Origin: Craspedostauros australis
Taxonomy: Eukaryota > Bacillariophyta > Bacillariophyceae > Mastogloiales > Achnanthaceae
NCBI GenBank assembly: GCA_026770025.1
Contig: JAMXDE010000075.1
Location: 62,001 to 126,000, forward strand
Direction: 5' to 3'
DNA: 64,000 nt
Shown: piece by piece, positions 20,996-33,350 of the stretch
How positions within the stretch are numbered: position 1 is the stretch's first letter
Layout: every line of letters begins with the position of its first letter
The notes under the pieces: model-generated
What the model was told of the DNA's origin: nothing
Database searches by the model: none
The model's input: only the letters and a program-made list of their open reading frames with translations
Program-made: the position numbers and the translations under genes

Positions 20996-23184
20996 TTACT
21001 CACAGCCCAGTCCGAAATCGCGGTACCCGCCAGTGCCGAAGTTACCGCCGCGGTACAGCACCTCACCATCCTCGCTCAAGGCGATACCGCCGTAGCCGAG
21101 CAATCCATCGCCGTAGCTGTCCACGATCTCGTAACGCCAGCACGATAGGCGATCGACGCACACGGTCTGGGTATCGCGTTCGAAGGGGCGGTAGCTATCC
21201 TCCTTCCACACTTCCTCTCCGGTTGCCAGATTGCGCAAGGAGTGGCTGATGTCTCCTGGGAATAGGTCCAAGCGGATGTCGACGCGAATTTCGAGGCATG
21301 GGAGATCGTCGGCACCGTCGTTACCGCTGTTGTCACCGCCGCCACCGTTTTCATCGCTGTTATCGCCGCCGCTGCTGTCGCCCAGAGATTCGATGGCGGC
21401 CAACGCATCGACGATACCATGACCGAAGCTGCTGTCCTTGCCACTGGGTCCACGATCTTCGGCTGTGGATGTGAGGGCGGTGAAGAGTTCTGCGGTGGTC
21501 AGATTCTTGTCGTAGCTTCTGAGCAGTGCTGCCACTCCGCTCACATGTGGGCATGCCTGTTGCGATCGGGGGTGAATATGAATTGTGTGGAGGAGAGCAA
21601 GTGTGGGATTGTAGTAGCAGGCATGGTTAGATGATTGTTGGCAATGGCGGTCATTGGTATTCGATCACATAATGCAATACAGTATGTATGATTGGCGACT
21701 GGCTCTGCATGGTTCAACCACAGTAAACAGCATCTGCGTGTCTTCACACTTACCATGCTCGTTCCGCTGATCGTGGCGTAACGTCCGTTGTTCCAGGTGC
21801 TGCGCACGTCGACTCCTGGCGCAGCGAGATCCACGCGGTTGTTGCGAGTGGAGAAGCTAGCCAAGTTCTTGGAAGAATCCACCGCTGCCACGCTCACGAC
21901 GATATCGTACGCTGCTGGGTAGTTGACGGCGTTGGTCGTTCCTCCGGAGTTGCCAGAGGCTGCCACGGACAGGATGCCCTGGCTGTACAGCTGCTCGAAA
22001 AAGGCGCGCTCTCTGCTGCTGGAGCCTCCTCCTCCCAAACTCATGCTGATGATATCGGCGCCTCCGTCGACACACTGCGCTGCCGCCTTCATCAAGTCGG
22101 AGCTGAAGATTCCTTGATCGTTGAAGACACGGACGGTGAAGATCTTGGCTTCGGGTGCCACGCCGATGACTCCCACGTTGTTGTCGGACGCTCCGATCGT
22201 TCCGGAGACGTGCTGTTGTCATGCACAGCGATTGAGTAGTGTACAGAAATGGTTGAGCAGTTGCAAGGAGAGGTGGTGAGATGATTTGGTCGAATTCTTG
22301 ATCAGCTTTCACGCACAGATCACCTCTGGCTATTCACAAGCATGAGCATGAGCATGAGCATGAGCACAAGCACAAGCATGAGCACAAGCACGAGCACGAG
22401 CACAAGCATGAGCACAAGCACGAGTACTCACCGTCCCATGGCCATTGCCGTCGGCATCCCATGGCGTCACAGCCTCGCCGCCATTGTATCCATCCAGGCG
22501 GCTGATGTCAAAGTCCTCGTGATCGCTCAAGATTCCGGTATCCAAGACGCATACGGTTGCGCCTGCTCCCTTGGTGCCAAACGACTCCCACACCTGCGGT
22601 GCGTTCACCATATCGATACCGTATGGGGTCGTCTCGGTATTGCCTTGGAGCTTGCGATCATTCTGGTCGGCCTCTTCCACGACGACGGAATCGTGAATGT
22701 ACAGAGGCTCGCGGGCCATGTCCTCGAAGTAATCATAGCCAGCCAGCAGAGGGAGATCGGCCAGATCCAAAGAGATGGCCACAGCGTCGATGGTGTCGAG
22801 ATCGTGGACGATGCTGATATCTCCATGAGCACCGATACCGGCGCTCTTCGCCAGCTTCTGGATGTCCTCCAGACACTGCTGATGGGAGACGCCGGATGGG
22901 CACTCGACGATGACGCGCACGATGTCATCGTCGATCACAGCCTCATCGGGCACATCTTCCGGGTCGTCGACGTTGCCATCAAGCCGTCGAGGTGTGTCGC
23001 GGGTGTTGGCATCAAGCTGCCGAGGTGTGTCGCGGGTGTTGGCAGCGTTGCTGAGTCCGCGCAGGCCTCCTGTGGAGCGCCGGACGCGATCGTCCTCTGC
23101 ACGCTTGTGTCCCAAAGCTGGGGATGCTGACAATGCGGCAGTCGCCACGAAGACGGTGAAGAAGGTTTTGGAAAGACGGAACAT
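20996..23184 (-). CDS. Secreted subtilisin-like serine protease (three exons)
   Basis: The join is complement(20996-21556, 21754-22212, 22432-23184), 590 residues. The borders are GTGAGT and GTAAGT donors with AACAG acceptors. Intron 1 falls inside GHGT|HVSG and intron 2 inside GTSM|ACPH, so both joins rebuild canonical subtilase motifs. The catalytic triad is D215 (VCVLDTGI), H249 (GNGHGTH) and S403 (GTSMACP), with N339 (AASGNSGG) at the oxyanion hole. Residues 1-25 are a signal peptide, and about residues 85-170 have the pattern of an I9-type inhibitory propeptide. After the protease domain, a Gly/Asn/Asp linker leads to a C-terminal domain of about 100 residues with DSYGDGLLGYGG, a beta-sandwich module common in stramenopile secreted proteins. 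An 11-residue block near residues 48-69 is tandemly duplicated. Confidence 0.92.
22336..22425. repeat. Hexanucleotide minisatellite in subtilase intron 1
   Basis: About 15 units of AGCATG, AGCACA or AGCACG fill much of the 219-nt intron 1 (22213-22431), ending right next to the donor site. On the sense strand it is a run of TG/TC-containing hexamers. Confidence 0.85.
22985..23050. repeat. 33-bp tandem duplication in subtilase exon 1
   Basis: Two copies of a 33-bp unit, nearly identical, encode the repeated 11-residue block ANTRDTPRQLD / ANTRDTPRRLD in the propeptide region. The duplication keeps the frame. Confidence 0.85.
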
Positions 23185-23302
23185 TGCTCGTGATGAATGA
23201 GAGATGGGTGGTGATAGGTTGTTTGTTGTGTGTGTTGTTTGTGAAGTCGGTTTGTTTGTGTGTTTGTGTTGATTAGATGCTATTGCTTTGGATGCTTTTC
23301 GT

Positions 23303-23310
23303 TTTTATGA
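23303..23310 (-). promoter_or_regulatory. TCATAAAA octamer, putative TATA-type element
   Basis: Minus-strand TCATAAAA lies 119 bp upstream of the subtilase ATG at 23184. Confidence 0.4.
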
Positions 23311-26064
23311 GAGGATGAGGATTGTCTTCGAAGTTGATCAGCCACTGCCATTGATTGCCTTGATGCTTGCACGATACCTTCTTGAAATCAATATGACACA
23401 TGCTTGAGTGGCTGCATCATGCATCGTGAGCCAACATCGCGAGCCAACATCGCGCGAGATCGATTGATCGATCGATAGGTATCCAACCACACCATTTGAT
23501 CGTGCATCTGATCTTGGTCGGGATAGTACGAGTGCGTGATACCACAGTTCTCGAGAGGATTTGACTTGGAGGTACTCTCGGTGATGTTGAATCCACACTG
23601 GTGATGGAGGCGAGGCATCTGAGGAATCCGAGATGCTCTGCATTCCCAAGGCATTCTCGGGTATTTCTCCTTTCCCTTTCCCAAGACCAATGTTGTTGTT
23701 GTTGCTGCAACGCTCGATGAGGCAAAGTTGGCACAACCCACTCTTTCTTACTCATCCTGTACCTGTACCATGCTATGCTCGGTTGTATCATCTGCGATCG
23801 TTGCGTGTTGTTGATCACAAGTGGCCGGATCGCAATCTCACGGACACGGCAACTTCCGTGTGGACTTGCTGAGTGGATCGTGTTTGGATCTTCGTTCATC
23901 CGAATCGAGTCTGTGTTGGTCTTTTCGGTCTCATGAGAGTTCCGTTTGTTTTGTCGGAGTGGACATTCTGTGACGCAATACACGAAGCACACTTAACAAT
24001 ATGAGAACCGGTCGGTATTCATTCCAGAAAAGCCAAAGCGGCAACACGCCGTTCTGTTCGTCCTCTCACATTTTCGAAACACGAAACAATCACAAACAGC
24101 ACGTGCATCACCGCAACAACACAAACCTCGCCGAAGAGATTGGCGCACATGGGGCGATCGTGCCAAAGCAGTTATGGCGCGACCATGGTGCTCTGTGAGA
24201 AGTTGTGAAGATCGATCGTTGTGAGCCATTCTGTCGGTGCCGACTCGTTCGGAAGGAACAGACGTTACGCGGGGTGATGTTTGCGAGTGTTCCACATTGG
24301 TCGTTGTGTCCACCTCCACGGGGCATTCGGATGACTATCAGGATTCGATCTTTGCCGTCTCGAGTGGAAGACGGCGGTTCCGTTGCGTTCCATCCGGAAT
24401 GTTACGAATCGGGAGAGCTTTCGTAGTAGTATGGTGGAATCTTCGTCTGAGCAGGACTTGAATCTCTCCCTCTCCCTCTTCAAATCGATACTTACACCAG
24501 CGAGAAATAGCGCAAAGCGAGCTCAGGTAGTGCACGTACAAGTACGTATAGTACTGGCACGTGCGCAAGAAGTTCGCTGTGCTGATCCCGTGCTCTGTTC
24601 ACGTCTTCGCCCCACCAACAGCAGCAGCGGCAGCGACAGCAGCAGCGATGCCAACCATGACGGCATTCCATTCCGCAACTCCTTCTCGCCACCGCTGCCA
24701 AGCTAATTCGAACCTGCGAGAATGACACAACGCGGCGCCATGACGCGGAATGCTCGTCGCGGGGAAAAGGAAAAGGACGCCCGTCGATGCTTCCTGGGAA
24801 TCATGTTGGACGCGTTCAGGCGATGACTCCCTGTCTCGTGGCGATCACCCTCGAGGTTTGCCATACACACGACTACTCGCAACAGAACACCTTGTTGACA
24901 AAAGAGGAAAAACCTGGGAGGAAGGTGGGGTCCAAGCAGAACGAAACACAGTAGTGTGTGTACCGAGGATGAAAGCACTCTTGCAACATATCACATGGAT
25001 ATAAGACAAAACCCAGGCTGTTCGCTGAAGGCAGCTCGCCAAGAAAGAAAGATTCGGAGATCGAGAGGGAAGCGATTGGTTGGCTCCATGGTTGCGGCTC
25101 CTCGCCGATACGATAATCGCCTGAGCTGAGGATGCAAGGAATCACAACATGCCTGTTCGTACATACGGCGCTGGTTGCTTTCCCTTCCTCATTGCCACGT
25201 GTATACCCATCATCGGCACCGCCCTTCCAACCACAACCAAGAGCCATCATTGCCTCCGCTACACCATACAACAACACCGGCACGACTCCACAAGAAGAGG
25301 AACACGCTTTCCGTCTCACTCAACTTGACATCACCTGACCTCTCGCATGGCTTCGCGCCGGATTCGATGTCAGAGATGCCTTGGACGTGTCCTTCCCGCG
25401 GTTGAACAGATCACAAACACCGAACTCCTCCACGTTCCTGTCCGGCTTCTGCCCTGCTCTTCTACACCACGAGCTACGCTGCTCTCCGATTCCCCTCCAA
25501 TGCCACTCATCAATTCCACAAGATCTCCGCGCCACGACCAACACTCACAAATCATGCACACGCGAAATTGGAGAACACACGCGAGAACAAACAAAAATTG
25601 GTCTTGTCCGATACCGCGCCTGATTCGTGGGCGACTGAGGTAGTCGATCGAGTCAAACATTCCACTCAATGACTAATTCGCGGTCTGAGTGGAGCCTCCG
25701 ATCTTGCTCAAGCTTGTGTTGCTGCAATCTGATTCGAGGTGTGTATGGAATAATAGATATGTACGCGTAGATACTCGTACATGCTTCTCAGATACCAGAC
25801 CAGTGTTTACTTGCGCTGCTCTGCGTTCAAATTGCACACTCTGGCATGGTCGCACGGGAGGGCCTCAGTTCATAGTACCCACTTGAGTTAGAGTATTTCA
25901 TTTACCATCTCCAATTCATGGTCTTTCCTATAATACAATTTAAATCCGAAGTGCTGTTGGCGTATCCTCAATGTTGCCAATTGCTCTGTTTGGGAATTCT
26001 GGCTTTGCTCGGACGCAAACGTCAAAGGCCCCAGCATGTAGACTTCCACTGTCAATGTGGATGC
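23311..26064. other. 2.7-kb intergenic region, no recognised gene
   Basis: Frames up to about 190 codons exist on both strands (for example minus 23417-23992 and minus 24873-25319), but none shows a domain, a signal peptide with a promoter octamer, or coding-like composition. The stretch may hold regulatory sequence or decayed genes. I see no RNA gene. Confidence 0.4.
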
Positions 26065-27531
26065 TCAAACCTTCACCCTCTTCACACGAAGCTTGGCATT
26101 GGTGTATTTCATCGTCATGAAGTAATCCAACTTGCCTTCCGCCACCAATTCGAACTCGTACTTCGACAAGACGCTGGGCAAGACCGAGTAGAGCTCAGCA
26201 ATCGCCAACGATTGGCCAGGGCACTTGCGATTGCCCACAGCGAATGGAATAACACTCTGCACCATTTCCTTTGTCGGATTCTCCCATCGACCAGGTTTGA
26301 ATTGAGTAGCATCTTCGAACACCATCTCGTCTCTGTGGGCCGTGATCTGTGGAAGGAAGACGGTGGCACCTTTCGGGATCTTGACCTTGCGGTTGGCAGG
26401 CTCATCAACCAAGATGAAGTCGCGGTTGGCGAGACGAGCGGAGGTCAATGCAGCAACAGGGAGCACTCGCTGGGATTCGGTGATCACGCGCTTGAGATGA
26501 TCCTTGGATTGTGCCGGATCATCCTGCAACAACGATTGTTGCAGTTCTCTCATCTCCTTGGGATGTTTGGCCAGCAACACGAGGGTGTTGGCAAGAGAGT
26601 ATCCTGTCGTATCAAAACCGGCAATGAGCAAGAGAAGCAGCTCCGCAGCCTTCTCTTTCTCGGACATACTATACGGGTTTGATTCAACCACCTTGATCAA
26701 CGTGTTCTGCTCCGATTTGTTGGGATTCTCGCGATATGCCATCAAGACCTTCTTCACAAAGTCCTGCATAGCAGAGCAGGATTTGCGCGCCACCCAGACC
26801 TCTGGGATCATGAAACCGAATACTTTCCGCAAAGGATTGACAGCTTGACCGATGGCGAACTCACGTGCAGTCACCTCGAAATTGGATGTGAACAGATCGA
26901 AGTCTTCGGGAGTCGATTCGTATTCGAAGGCTGCCTCCATGATGGATTTGAATGCGACCTTCAGCAATTCGACGGAAGGATTGAATGTCATGTCGATGTC
27001 TGCCAGCTTCTCGAGGAAATCAGTTTCCCATTGCTTGGTGTACTTTGTGCAAATGGAATTCATCCGACTGACTTCGCGAGAGGAAAACGAATGCGCAACT
27101 GCCTTCTTCATTTTCTTGAAACGCAGGTCGAGTGTTGGACGTGTCCCCATTTGTTTCTGTCCAACCATACCATTGAAGCCTGCGTATATGGTCATCGGCT
27201 TGTCGGTCGTCTTGTCGAGCAGAATCTCGTGTTGATCCTTCGCAGAGCAGAGGACATACATGCCACCAGGGAGGGGGATGTTGTGCTGGAAGATGGACGA
27301 TCCCAAGGAATCTCGAAGCTGGAGATGCCAACATGGTGCTTCGGATGAAGTTAGCATCTTGATAGATTCCATGATCCCAACAGGACTCTTCACGGGAGCA
27401 TCCTTGGCGGGTGGTTTGTTGAAGGCGACAACCAACCATCCGATGGCAAGCGCGAGTGGGAGAAGGAGCACCGATGCGATGTTGTCTCGCAATGCCGTCG
27501 CAATGTCGAAGTCCATCGTGGTCGTAGTCAT
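26065..27531 (-). CDS. Cytochrome P450 monooxygenase
   Basis: This single-exon protein has 488 residues, the usual P450 length. A hydrophobic N-terminal anchor (about residues 20-36, LLLPLALAIGWLVVAF) is followed by a basic/proline hinge, as in ER-bound P450s. Diagnostic motifs are the oxygen-binding I-helix AGFDTTG (304-310), ExxR as ESQR (352-355), FKPGRW (411-416) and the heme loop FAVGNRKCPG with the axial thiolate C437. The enzyme inserts one oxygen atom from O2 into an organic substrate using electrons from a reductase. Family (CYP number) and substrate cannot be told from motifs; sterol, carotenoid and fatty acid substrates are all possible. The ATG at 27531 lies 41 bp from the edge of an enormous CAA repeat, so its leader or promoter is very unusual. 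Confidence 0.93.
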   Translation of the reverse strand: MTTTTMDFDIATALRDNIASVLLLPLALAIGWLVVAFNKPPAKDAPVKSPVGIMESIKMLTSSEAPCWHLQLRDSLGSSIFQHNIPLPGGMYVLCSAKDQHEILLDKTTDKPMTIYAGFNGMVGQKQMGTRPTLDLRFKKMKKAVAHSFSSREVSRMNSICTKYTKQWETDFLEKLADIDMTFNPSVELLKVAFKSIMEAAFEYESTPEDFDLFTSNFEVTAREFAIGQAVNPLRKVFGFMIPEVWVARKSCSAMQDFVKKVLMAYRENPNKSEQNTLIKVVESNPYSMSEKEKAAELLLLLIAGFDTTGYSLANTLVLLAKHPKEMRELQQSLLQDDPAQSKDHLKRVITESQRVLPVAALTSARLANRDFILVDEPANRKVKIPKGATVFLPQITAHRDEMVFEDATQFKPGRWENPTKEMVQSVIPFAVGNRKCPGQSLAIAELYSVLPSVLSKYEFELVAEGKLDYFMTMKYTNAKLRVKRVKV

Positions 27532-27571
27532 TGTTATAGTGGTTGTTATTATCGTGGTAGTAGTCGTAGTC

Positions 27572-29049
<1,478 letters not shown>

Positions 29050-30837
29050 CGAGATTGTGGGGATGATCTTGCTCTTGTTTTTCCTGTTGTTCGATTTATG
29101 AGATGGTGTGGAGAATGTGAATGATTTCCGGAATGTGTGGGCGAAAGAGTGGTGGCTGGAGGAATTGGCACACGAGTGGTGGCTGGAGGAAGCAACACAC
29201 CGGTGGCAGCTAGCAGATCACAAGGGTTAGAACAATGTAAGACATGATTACTCTGTTCTCCTCTCTCACTGGTCCTCCCTGTTGTGACCAACAATCGAGG
29301 ATCTTCGCATTCTGTGTCACGATACAAAAAATTGACTCTTGAGTGGCGAAACTGCACAGGACTATTTCGTGACAGAATCCTTCTTGGATTAACTCGAGCG
29401 ATTTTGAGTCTGTACCATGACTAAAGTACCTAGTTTAGACACGCGCATGTCAGGAATCGACGGTGCGGCTTTGTCAAGATAAACAAAGACCCCCATAATT
29501 GCCGCACATCCCAAAATTATCAATCACGACTGAATAATTCCACTCTTGTTGATCACACCCTTGACCCAATGAAAACGTGACTGACCTCAGTCTTACCAAG
29601 ACAGACAGCCTGTCCTCCTATGACATCAACACCACGACAATGCAAAACAGTGAGTCCTGACCCGAACCGACAAGACACCATATTGGTCGGTGAGGTATTG
29701 TCAGAAGGGGCGCATGGGCAGTGGGTAGGAATCGTATCCCAATTGAAGAAACAGAAACAAGTGATGCATGTGCTCCTGACGTACAAGACCAATCGTATCG
29801 TATGACTGGACAACAAGAAAGAGTCAGAAGAGCAATCAAGACCGATCAATCATAAAACAGGTGGAGTCAAAGACAACAAGGGATTGAGACGAAACTTGTG
29901 ACAAGATGAATGCATGACTGCGGATCGTATCGCATGAGTGTAGACGAGAATGAATTTGAGGATATTCATGAAGAAGATACTTGATGAGAGACATCACGAG
30001 ATATACATGATGAAAAGGGCACGATGGCAATCATGAATACAGCAGTATCGCATGATGTTGCTACAGAGTATGCCTGATATGAATCTGAAATCGAAAGAGA
30101 TGATGAGATCGAGCTCACAGTTCTAAAACGGTACGATCTAATAACAGCTTAGATTCTTACTAACTATAACCCCGGATTTCCAACACCCTCGTCTGATTCT
30201 GACTGTTCTGCACCGTCCGGTACTTAGATTAGTCGTGGATAAATAAGACAATGTCTCATTCGACTCGATAGACTACATTATCACCAGTTTCGTGGGTTCA
30301 TGTTTCAATCCTGTGGACACACATTTACATATTGATTATAACGGTCAACTCAAACCTATAACGTTCAGAGAGCAGGACAGACCAACCAACACGGAACGCT
30401 TGAGTGTCTTCCTGTCACCGTTTGTCGAGATGTACATGCCTTATGCCAGCAGACGATTGAGGGATAATTGTAGATTATGATTACCTTCCTTCCTTCTTGC
30501 CTCCACCTGCTCTACTTCGCGTTACTCCACAAGTAGCGCACTCTGCCAGGCCGCCTCTGCTTACTCCGTGCCTGTTCCAAGAACCACGCCTGAATTCCAA
30601 ACCTGCGCCACCTGGTCGCTCATTTACTTGCTTCCATGTTTTGGCATCAAGTTTGGTGGTGGCATGTTTCCATATGTTGGCACCGCAGTTACAACTGAGT
30701 CGAGTCTCGCATGGTTGGACTCGACTGACTGGTCTCAGTCACGGACGTTACTGGAATCGATCCAGTACTGGCAACAGTAGATACATGACTGGACTCAATT
30801 GGGAGACTAGGATATTCTAGCTAGTTATCAATCTAGG
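29050..30837. other. Intergenic region, nothing recognised
   Basis: The sequence is AT-richer than the gene region and has only short chance frames. No promoter octamer, LTR or RNA gene is recognised. It may be old transposon-derived sequence next to the solo LTR. Confidence 0.4.
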
Positions 30838-31634
30838 TCAGTACATGTGAGTATATGTCGAGATGTACGTGTATATGTGCATCGTTCACCCGTTATTCTC
30901 TCATACGCACTTGGACGGTATAACTACATTCGTGTCGATAGTATGCTGTGATTCGTCAGAATTACAGTGGAAATGGAACACACAAAAATGAGCAGAATTT
31001 CTGGAGGACATTTGCAATCGACGATTTCTGAGAGAATTGGAAATCTCGTCCGTCCATCCATCAATGGAAACGTATGGTATCGAGCGAAACTCGATGTACC
31101 TCCCAACTAAACCTCAGATGACGATATCATCTGACAGACCATTCCATCATCGATAGAACGTGACATCTGGAGAGCAGAAGGACAACAGCTGACATTGACA
31201 GAATGTCATCATTTCACCATGTTGACATCTGTCTCCATGTCAGAAGCAGGAGGCGAAGATCCGATGACCGAAGGACATCAGGATCATGGATACGAGAGGT
31301 GAAGTTCAAATGGTAAGTACTCATGGAGTAGGAACCAGTAGTGAACGAACAGAGTGTCGAATGCGGAGTACGCATCGAACACGGAGTATCGTGTAACATG
31401 AACACGCGATATTGAGAGAGAGAGAGAATACGAAGAGCAGCAAGAGAGCATCTCGCACACCGACTCATAGTCGGAGACTGAATCTACGAAATAGATAAAC
31501 GCGCCGAGAGCATCGGGCAAGAGAGAGAGAACACCGAGAGGATCGGAGTGCCAACTTCATGAAATAGCAAACGAATGACTATCAACCAATACCATCTTCC
31601 ACGATCGTAGGCTTCCAATCACGGAACTTGCCAA
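30838..31634 (+). mobile_element. Degraded solo LTR of the copia A/B family
   Basis: About 800 bp aligns by eye with the LTRs of elements A and B, from the segment reading GTACATGTGAGTATAT to the terminal GAACTTGCCAACA. It has many substitutions and small indels and no adjoining internal region. The 5' terminus is blurred and no target duplication is evident. It is oriented as the LTRs of A and B, and presumably remained after LTR-LTR recombination in an older insertion. Confidence 0.8.
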
Positions 31635-32565
31635 CAAAGGAGCATGTAGCTCACATTTCCTGTCACAAAGATCCAAAGGTGGGATCTGCGGTAATATACC
31701 ATTTCACAACGCTCGACTCCACCCTCTTGAGAGGTGCGGCAATTTGGTGTTTCACAACACCCGATTCCTGACACCCTTCGTCCACGCTCATCAACACGGA
31801 GACTCCGACAGAACTCCACCGAAGACGGCAACACGCTCCGCGATGCTGGGCAGTCCACGATACTGAACACTCCACGGTGTGCGGATACACGCCACGAACC
31901 CACGCACAACAACGATTGGTTCTTCATGAGATACTATGCTTGATGTTGCAATTTCGGTCGATACCACGAAGGCATGGTACCTTTTCGAAGTGTTGTTCAC
32001 AACTTCGAAAAGAAGAGAATCGTCACATCCCTACAACTGTGTCAAGTCATTGCTGAATGACAAATTTGTCACATGAGGGGCCCAAAATCTCACTCAGGAG
32101 ATTCCCAGTGAGATTTCTCCTCATCTGAAGAACAAGAACCCCAGACCTGCGATCCCAGACACAGGGCACCACGCTCGCGCGTGTTGAGCGTCGTAGCTGC
32201 ACAGTAAAACGCATCAGTCTTGGAGTGTTGATGCCAGGGCGACGCCCACATAGGCGCAGGCCAATTCACCTATCATAGCATGACAAGTCGCAAGGAAGAA
32301 GTGATACTCTACTCGGGCGTACAAATTTCAGGACTAGACCACTCTCGCACCCACGCACGCCCAATCAAAATTCGAAAAGATGGTTGATCCTGCAAAACGC
32401 ATTCAGCTCTCGTTCCCTACCAGTGTCAATGACCTGATTGTGTTCCAACCACAAGCCCAGGTACCGATTCATCGTTTGTGTTCTTCCGTTGACGTGATCA
32501 AGATCCCCGTGCATTTTCCAGCGCTCTACTCCAAGAGTGTTCTGTTACCGAATGAGTTGTGGCGG
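31635..32565. other. Intergenic region, nothing recognised
   Basis: No coding frame with recognisable content. A 55-codon non-repetitive lead-in (32380-32565) runs open into the heptamer repeat that follows, which is probably chance. Confidence 0.4.
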
Positions 32566-32750
32566 TTGTGTGTTGTGTGTTGTGTGTTGTGTGTTGTGTG
32601 TTGTGTGTTGTGTGTTGTGTGTTGTGTGTTGTGTGTTGTGTGTTGTGTGTTGTGTGTTGTGTGTTGTGTGTTGTGTGTTGTGTGTTGTGTGTTGTGTGTT
32701 GTGTGTTGTGTGTTGTGTGTTGTGTGTTGTGTGTTGTGTGTTGTGTGTTG
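32566..32750. repeat. Heptanucleotide minisatellite (TTGTGTG)n
   Basis: About 26 perfect copies of a 7-bp unit TTGTGTG span 185 bp. Because 7 is not a multiple of 3, every frame is open and encodes a 7-residue Cys/Val/Leu cycle, which explains the long spurious ORFs here. Confidence 0.95.
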
Positions 32751-32775
32751 CCTGTTATGAGTTGTGGTGGTTGGG

Positions 32776-32811
32776 TGTTGCGTGTTGCGTGTTGCGTGTT
32801 GCGTGTTGCGA
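32776..32811. repeat. Variant heptanucleotide repeat (GTTGCGT)n
   Basis: Five copies of GTTGCGT, one substitution away from the preceding heptamer array, follow after a 25-bp degenerate spacer. They look like a subfamily that expanded separately from the same source. Confidence 0.85.
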
Positions 32812-33257
32812 GTTGTGTGCCAAACCACGTGAAGTGCATCATTGTGGAAATCAGACCACGACAAAGTCCTCTCCTGGCACAGACGAGAATTGCAGATAAA
32901 GAAGAACGACAGATGATGACATGTGGAGATGAGCAAGGGTGGCATGTTCCGTGTCTGCTTGTCCCACCATACTCGCATGCGCTTTGCTCGTACGAAGTAT
33001 AGTTCAGGCCCAATGAATGATGTACATCAGGGAGGGTCATCCTGCACCATAAATGCTGGGCATCGGCATCGATCCACGGAGTCTTTCTATCCAACGGTGA
33101 TGTCACCAGTTGTGGAGGTCCCAGTTTGTGAAGGTTCCAGCTGCGGAGGAGCTTTGGCCTCCTGGGCATCATGCTGTCCTCGCGCCATGTTGCCTCACGC
33201 ACACGTCGAACATGCAAGCAAAATGGTCCGAACAACCAACAAATCAAACTCTTCATC

Positions 33258-33265
33258 TCATAAAT
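33258..33265 (+). promoter_or_regulatory. TCATAAAT octamer, putative TATA-type element
   Basis: TCATAAAT lies 86 bp upstream of the ATG at 33351 of the large secreted protein gene. Confidence 0.4.
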
Positions 33266-33350
33266 TCATCCAAGTTATCAACCAATAACACCAAACAAAC
33301 AACGATCAACCCTGAAAGATCAATCACCAACCACCAAGTATCGAGCAACC

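Noticed and set aside
22330-22430. A CRISPR-like or regulatory direct repeat array in the subtilase gene
   Set aside because: Units are 6 bp without spacers and lie inside an intron of a eukaryotic gene; it is a simple minisatellite.
25918-26682. A 254-codon plus-strand ORF opposite the P450
   Set aside because: The minus strand carries all P450 motifs; the plus-strand frame is its shadow.
32380-33256. Long Cys/Val/Leu and Thr/His/Asn repeat proteins on both strands
   Set aside because: The 7-bp repeat keeps all frames open; composition follows the repeat exactly and there is no promoter element or domain.
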